Below, in pieces: positions 49,050-54,120 of a stretch of 54,120 bases of DNA; positions within the stretch are counted from its first letter, which is position 1; the number at the start of each line of letters is the position of its first letter. The stretch is from assembly GCF_008764295.1 (NCBI RefSeq), contig NZ_VTQX01000025.1:1-54120 (forward strand), in the 5' to 3' direction. A program made the position numbers and the translations under genes. The notes beneath the pieces are model-generated. The model was given only the letters and a program-made list of their open reading frames with translations, made no database searches and was not told the DNA's origin. The stretch comes from Bacillus methanolicus. Lineage in GTDB: Bacteria > Bacillota > Bacilli > Bacillales > Cytobacillaceae.

Positions 49050-49895
49050 ATGTCTACCAATCAAAAAAAAATGATCGAATGCGGTCCTTATACATTGGAC
49101 TATAGCAATAAAACGCTTATAATGGGAATTTTGAATGTCACCCCTGATTCCTTTTCAGATGGAGGCAAATTTACTCATATTGAAAGGGCTGTTCAGCATG
49201 CAAAACAGATGGTTGCTGATGGTGCTGATATTATTGATATTGGAGGAGAATCGACTCGGCCTGGTTATGAGCAAATCTCCGTTGAGGAGGAAGTGAGTCG
49301 TGTAGTCCCTATTATTAAAGCTGTTTCGGAAGCGGTGAATGTTCCGATATCGATCGATACATATAAATCAGAAGTCGCAGAAGGTGCATTAGAAGCTGGA
49401 GCTCATATTATCAATGATATTTGGGGAGCGAAGGCGGATCGGAATATGGCGCCACTAGCTGCCCGCTACAACGCACCGATTATTTTAATGCATAATCGAG
49501 AGGATCGAGACTATCAGCATTTTTATCGGGATGTTGTAAACGATCTATTTGAAAGTATTCAAATTGTGAAAAGCGCTGGTATTGCTGATGAAAAAATTAT
49601 TTTTGATCCTGGGATCGGTTTTGCGAAAGATCTGCAAGAAAATCTTCAAATGATGAGAGAACTTGATAAATTGGTTTCCATTGGGTACCCAGTATTACTT
49701 GGAACTTCTAAAAAGTCGCTGATTGGCCAGGCGTTAAATTTACCGGTTGATGAAAGGGCTGAAGGAACTGGAGCAACAGTTTGCTTTGGGATTCAGAAAG
49801 GATGCCAAATAATTCGTGTCCATGACGTGAAAGAGATGAGCCGCATGGCTAGAATGATGGATATATTGCTCGGAAAGGGACAAGTCAATGGATAA
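49050..49895 (+). CDS. folP: dihydropteroate synthase
   Basis: Joins p-aminobenzoate to 6-hydroxymethyl-dihydropterin pyrophosphate. The 281-residue TIM-barrel enzyme has MGILNVTPDSFSDGGKF, IIDIGGESTRPG, and GTSKKS. ATG has tggagg at about 7 bases. It overlaps folB by 8 bases. The nearby pab genes that make its co-substrate in B. subtilis are missing here and must lie elsewhere or be absent. Confidence 0.97.
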   Translation: MSTNQKKMIECGPYTLDYSNKTLIMGILNVTPDSFSDGGKFTHIERAVQHAKQMVADGADIIDIGGESTRPGYEQISVEEEVSRVVPIIKAVSEAVNVPISIDTYKSEVAEGALEAGAHIINDIWGAKADRNMAPLAARYNAPIILMHNREDRDYQHFYRDVVNDLFESIQIVKSAGIADEKIIFDPGIGFAKDLQENLQMMRELDKLVSIGYPVLLGTSKKSLIGQALNLPVDERAEGTGATVCFGIQKGCQIIRVHDVKEMSRMARMMDILLGKGQVNG

Positions 49896-50247
49896 AATCT
49901 ATGTAAATCGAATGGAATTCTACGGCTATCATGGTGTCTTTCCGGAAGAAACACGCCTTGGACAAAGATTTATTGTTGATTTAGTGGTAGAAGCTGATTT
50001 AAAAAGTGCTGGTGAGAAGGATGAGCTATCTGACTCGATTCATTATGGAGAGCTATATATGATGTGTAAAGAAATTGTTGAAGGTGAGCCATACAAACTT
50101 TTAGAAGCTGTAGCAGAAAAAATTGCCACCACCTGCCTTGCGCAATTTGCGAAGGCAGTATCATGCACGGTAAAAGTGATTAAGCCAGATCCTCCGATTC
50201 CCGGCCACTATGACTCGGTTGCGGTGGAAATTACAAGGAGTAGATAA
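49888..50247 (+). CDS. folB: dihydroneopterin aldolase
   Basis: Cleaves 7,8-dihydroneopterin to 6-hydroxymethyl-dihydropterin and glycolaldehyde. The 119-residue protein shows MDKIYVNRMEFYGYHGVFPEE with the catalytic region (Y/H-G, E22), and the C-terminal KPDPPIPGHYDSVAVEI. It starts inside folP and ends one base before folK. Confidence 0.96.
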   Translation: MDKIYVNRMEFYGYHGVFPEETRLGQRFIVDLVVEADLKSAGEKDELSDSIHYGELYMMCKEIVEGEPYKLLEAVAEKIATTCLAQFAKAVSCTVKVIKPDPPIPGHYDSVAVEITRSR

Positions 50248-50248
50248 A

Positions 50249-50776
50249 TTGAAAAATAGAGCTTTGCTTGCACTAGGAACGAATATGGGGAACCGCTACG
50301 AAAACTTGACGGATGCCATAACACTACTACATCAACATTCTCAGGTTGAGTTAGTGCATTGTTCTTCTATTTATGAGACTGATCCGGTCGGCTATACTGA
50401 CCAGGATCCATTTTTAAACATGGTGATTGAGATTAAAACAGTGTTAAAGCCTTTTGAATTATTGGATTGCTGTTTGCAAATTGAAAAGAATCTTGGGAGA
50501 AAAAGGATTGTTCGATGGGGACCAAGAATTATAGACCTTGACATTCTTCTCTACAACCAAGAAAATATTAAATCAGAGAAACTTATTGTTCCTCATCCGC
50601 GGATGCATGAAAGAGCTTTTGTTTTAATTCCACTCCTCGAGATTAGTCCGAACGAAAGGCTCCCAAGGGCGGATTATCTTTTACGAGAAACTTTAGATGA
50701 AATATCTGATAGAGAAGGAGTACGAATATGGAAGCTGAAAAATGGGGAAGACGTATTCGCGCTTTTCGCAAATTAA
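50249..50776 (+). CDS. folK: 2-amino-4-hydroxy-6-hydroxymethyldihydropteridine pyrophosphokinase
   Basis: Activates the pterin for FolP. The 175-residue protein has ALLALGTNMGNRYENL, SSIYETDPVGYTDQDPFLNM and the metal site GPRIIDLDILLYN, then PHPRMHERAFVLIPL. TTG 50249 has aaggag at 8 bases; a reading from 50210 is inside folB. Its 3' end overlaps yazB by 49 bases. Confidence 0.96.
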   Translation: MKNRALLALGTNMGNRYENLTDAITLLHQHSQVELVHCSSIYETDPVGYTDQDPFLNMVIEIKTVLKPFELLDCCLQIEKNLGRKRIVRWGPRIIDLDILLYNQENIKSEKLIVPHPRMHERAFVLIPLLEISPNERLPRADYLLRETLDEISDREGVRIWKLKNGEDVFALFAN

Positions 50777-50937
50777 AGGGCTATACACAAGAGAGTTTGG
50801 CAGGAGAGCTTGGTGTATCAGTTTCTATTTTGGGAGAAGTGGAACGTGGTAATCGCATGCCAACGGAAGATTTTTTGCTGGAAGTTGCTGATATATTGAA
50901 AGTAAGTATAGATGATTTAACGCCACCTGAAGAATAG
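50728..50937 (+). CDS. yazB: YazB, Xre-type helix-turn-helix protein
   Basis: A 69-residue Cro/CI-type DNA-binding protein almost entirely one HTH_3 domain: GRRIRAFRKLKGYTQESLA, GVSVSILGEVERGNRMPTED. It overlaps folK by 49 bases with gaaggag within folK. The same small regulator sits in the B. subtilis folate operon. Its target and effect are unknown. Confidence 0.93.
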   Translation: MEAEKWGRRIRAFRKLKGYTQESLAGELGVSVSILGEVERGNRMPTEDFLLEVADILKVSIDDLTPPEE

Positions 50938-50958
50938 AACGGGTAAAGGGGTAAATGG

Positions 50959-51957
50959 ATGTTTAAAATAGGAAATGTGGAATTGAAAAATCAGGTCGTT
51001 TTAGCGCCGATGGCTGGTGTTTGTAATTCAGCTTTTCGTTTAACGGTGAAGGAGTTTGGCGCTGGCTTAGTTTGCGCTGAAATGATTAGTGATAAAGGGA
51101 TTGTTTTGAAAAATGCTAAAACGATGAATATGTTATATATCGATGAGCGGGAAAATCCATTAAGCTTACAAATTTTTGGGGGCGAAAAGGAAACGCTTGT
51201 TGAAGCTGCTAAATTTGTAGATAAAAATACAAATGCTGATATTATTGATATTAACATGGGGTGTCCAGTACCTAAGATTACTAAATGTGATGCTGGTGCA
51301 AAGTGGTTACTTAATCCTGATAAAATTTATGAAATGGTCTCAGCGGTTGTCGACAATGTTGATAAGCCTGTAACAGTAAAAATGCGCATGGGCTGGGATG
51401 AAGAACATATCTATGCAGTGAAAAATGCCCAAGCAGTGGAGCGAGCAGGTGGCAGTGCAATCTCATTGCATGGCCGTACTCGTGTACAAATGTATGAGGG
51501 CAATGCGAACTGGGATATTATTCGTGAAGTGAAAGAGGCTATAAACATCCCGCTTATCGGCAATGGAGATGTCAAAACACCGCAGGATGCGAAAAGGATG
51601 CTAGATGAGACTGGTTGTGATGCCGTAATGATCGGCAGGGCGGCATTAGGAAATCCATGGATGATTTATAGAACGGTTCAGTTTTTAGAAACAGGAGAGT
51701 TAATAGAGGAGCCTTCTGTGAGAGAGAAAATAAATGTTTGCATTCTTCATTTAGATCGCTTAATTGCCCTTAAGAGTGAGTTTGTTGCAGTTCGTGAAAT
51801 GCGAAAGCATGCTGCGTGGTATTTAAAAGGAATAAAAGGAACTGCGAAAGCCCGTAATGGAATTAACGAATGCAACACAAGGGAAGAACTTGTCAATTTA
51901 TTAAACGAGCTTGTGTTAGAATCAGAAGCGAAGGAACAGTTCGAACAAGTAGGTTAA
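50959..51957 (+). CDS. dusB: tRNA-dihydrouridine synthase DusB
   Basis: A 332-residue flavin enzyme that reduces specific uridines in tRNA. The TIM barrel has VLAPMAGVCNSAFR, IDINMGCPVPKI and the catalytic-loop DAGAKWLL with an alanine/aspartate context (DAGA) plus HGRTRVQMYEG and VMIGRAALGNPW. In other Dus proteins the catalytic cysteine is the one in the MGCP segment, which is kept here. It follows yazB by 21 bases; lysS follows after a terminator. Confidence 0.95.
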   Translation: MFKIGNVELKNQVVLAPMAGVCNSAFRLTVKEFGAGLVCAEMISDKGIVLKNAKTMNMLYIDERENPLSLQIFGGEKETLVEAAKFVDKNTNADIIDINMGCPVPKITKCDAGAKWLLNPDKIYEMVSAVVDNVDKPVTVKMRMGWDEEHIYAVKNAQAVERAGGSAISLHGRTRVQMYEGNANWDIIREVKEAINIPLIGNGDVKTPQDAKRMLDETGCDAVMIGRAALGNPWMIYRTVQFLETGELIEEPSVREKINVCILHLDRLIALKSEFVAVREMRKHAAWYLKGIKGTAKARNGINECNTREELVNLLNELVLESEAKEQFEQVG

Positions 51958-51994
51958 GGATTGACTTCTCTTGCTTCTTTCATTATGATGATAA

Positions 51995-52025
51995 AGAAAA
52001 CTGCCGGTTGTTGCTGGCAGTTTTT
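51995..52025 (+). terminator. terminator after dusB
   Basis: aaaactgcc with ggcagtttt around ggttgttgct, then ttattat. Confidence 0.85.
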
Positions 52026-52160
52026 ATTATATTACGTGTCTCTTTCCGTTATTTTGTGTAAAATAGTAAGGTATAATTTTCTCTATTCAAAGATACACTT
52101 CTTGATTTTAGTCTGAAGGTTGAATTACATAGAAACATTTTAATATTGGAGATGATTTAA

Positions 52161-53642
<1,482 letters not shown>

Positions 53643-53651
53643 CAATTATAT

Positions 53652-53686
53652 AAAAAGGGCAAAGGTGATAGCCTTTGCCTTTTTAT
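53652..53686 (+). terminator. terminator after lysS
   Basis: gcaaagg / cctttgc with A/T extensions and one bulged G, followed by a T run. Confidence 0.87.
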
Positions 53687-53847
53687 GTACTCCCGTTCTG
53701 AATCAAGTGAATGGAAACTTTCTATTAATTTATGGTTTGATGAACCTTTGGTTCGGGCGATAAACCCTTCGTCTTACTTAAAACATTTCAGGATTAATAG
53801 CGATAGGTAACGGAGTAGAGCTAAACGAAAAAAATTATAAAAAAGTA

Positions 53848-53876
53848 TTGCACGAGATAAATTATAGTGGTATATT
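53848..53876 (+). promoter_or_regulatory. rRNA operon promoter P1
   Basis: ttgcac (53848-53853), 17-base spacer, tatatt (53871-53876), with an A-rich region upstream that could act as an UP element. Confidence 0.75.
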
Positions 53877-53931
53877 ATTATCTGTTGCTGCGAAAGATGC
53901 AAGCACACAAAAAAGAATTTAAAAGAAGTTA

Positions 53932-53960
53932 TTGACACTTACTTTAGATTCTGCTAATAT
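53932..53960 (+). promoter_or_regulatory. rRNA operon promoter P2
   Basis: ttgaca (53932-53937), 17-base spacer, taatat (53955-53960). The likely start is a G at 53967, in line with GTP-initiated rrn promoters of Bacillus. Confidence 0.88.
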
Positions 53961-54120
53961 TAAAAAGTCGCCTTCGAGCGACGGATAGAAATTTTCTTCC
54001 TTAAGATCATTTCAAAATTGCACTTTGAAAACTAAACAAATCATACGTCAACAACTTATAGTGGAGGCACTCTTTATGAGAGCCGAAGCTAGCCAACGTT
54101 TATTATAAACATAAGAGCTA

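Larger units (their letters stand above)
53643..54120. other. lysS-rRNA operon intergenic region and leader
   Basis: 478 bases: lysS terminator, a hairpin (ggttt...gaacc ttt ggttc...aaacc, 53734-53767), two rrn promoters, and the rRNA leader with a gtcgc / gcgac hairpin (53967-53981) and the boxA-like tttgaaaactaaacaaa (54024-54040). 16S rRNA begins just beyond the window. Confidence 0.85.

Overview
This window is chromosomal core DNA from a low-GC, endospore-forming member of the Bacillaceae. It runs from the end of one rRNA operon (23S tail, 5S) to the promoters and leader of the next, and its gene order follows the Bacillus subtilis segment from csfB/yaaO to lysS almost gene for gene. The evidence for a spore former is direct: gin, abrB, yabG, sspF, spoVG, fin, spoVT, yabP, yabQ, spoIIE and yabT are all present. 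It is not B. subtilis itself: xpaC/yaaN, yaaR, yazA, the pabB-pabA-pabC genes and the tRNA pair before spoIIE are missing from their usual places.

Layout: 1-320, rRNA end and terminator. 418-648, gin on the minus strand. 902-7565, decarboxylase, tmk, c-di-AMP receptor darA, then DNA-replication and regulatory genes holB, ricT, yabA, followed by trmN6 and rsmI. 7631-7918, abrB, convergent. 8455-15671, metS, tatD, yabE, rnmV, rsmA, yabG. 16142-19703, veg, sspF, ispE, purR, ridA, spoVG. 20495-24800, glmU, prs, ctc, pth, fin. 24995-35424, mfd, spoVT, yabM, yabN, rqcP, yabP, yabQ, divIC, yabR. 36059-44703, spoIIE, yabS, yabT, tilS, hprT, ftsH. 44937-48797, coaX, hslO, a PpiC-type foldase, cysK. 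49050-53642, the folate genes folP-folB-folK, yazB, dusB and lysS. 53848-54120, rRNA promoters and leader.

The genes serve translation and rRNA/tRNA maturation (metS, lysS, rnmV, rsmA, rsmI, tilS, dusB, trmN6, pth, rqcP), nucleotide and cell-wall precursors (tmk, prs, hprT, glmU, purR), cofactors (folate, CoA), protein quality control (ftsH, hslO, foldase) and sporulation control. Several promoters are recognisable by class: SigA (veg, abrB, yabE, glmU, rrn), SigH (spoVG), SigB (ctc), SigG type (fin, spoVT), SigE (yabP), SigK (yabG), and a wide-spaced Spo0A-type promoter (spoIIE).

I found no mobile element, CRISPR array or novel defence system. The most interesting signals are regulatory or structural: a near-perfect ParB site (parS) inside the metS terminator loop; an ECF-sigma promoter placed to make an antisense RNA to yabE; an inverted PurBox pair ahead of purR; a 25-bp hairpin after rqcP; a dispersed family of small palindromes; and a nearly 800-bp apparently gene-free stretch between spoVG and glmU.
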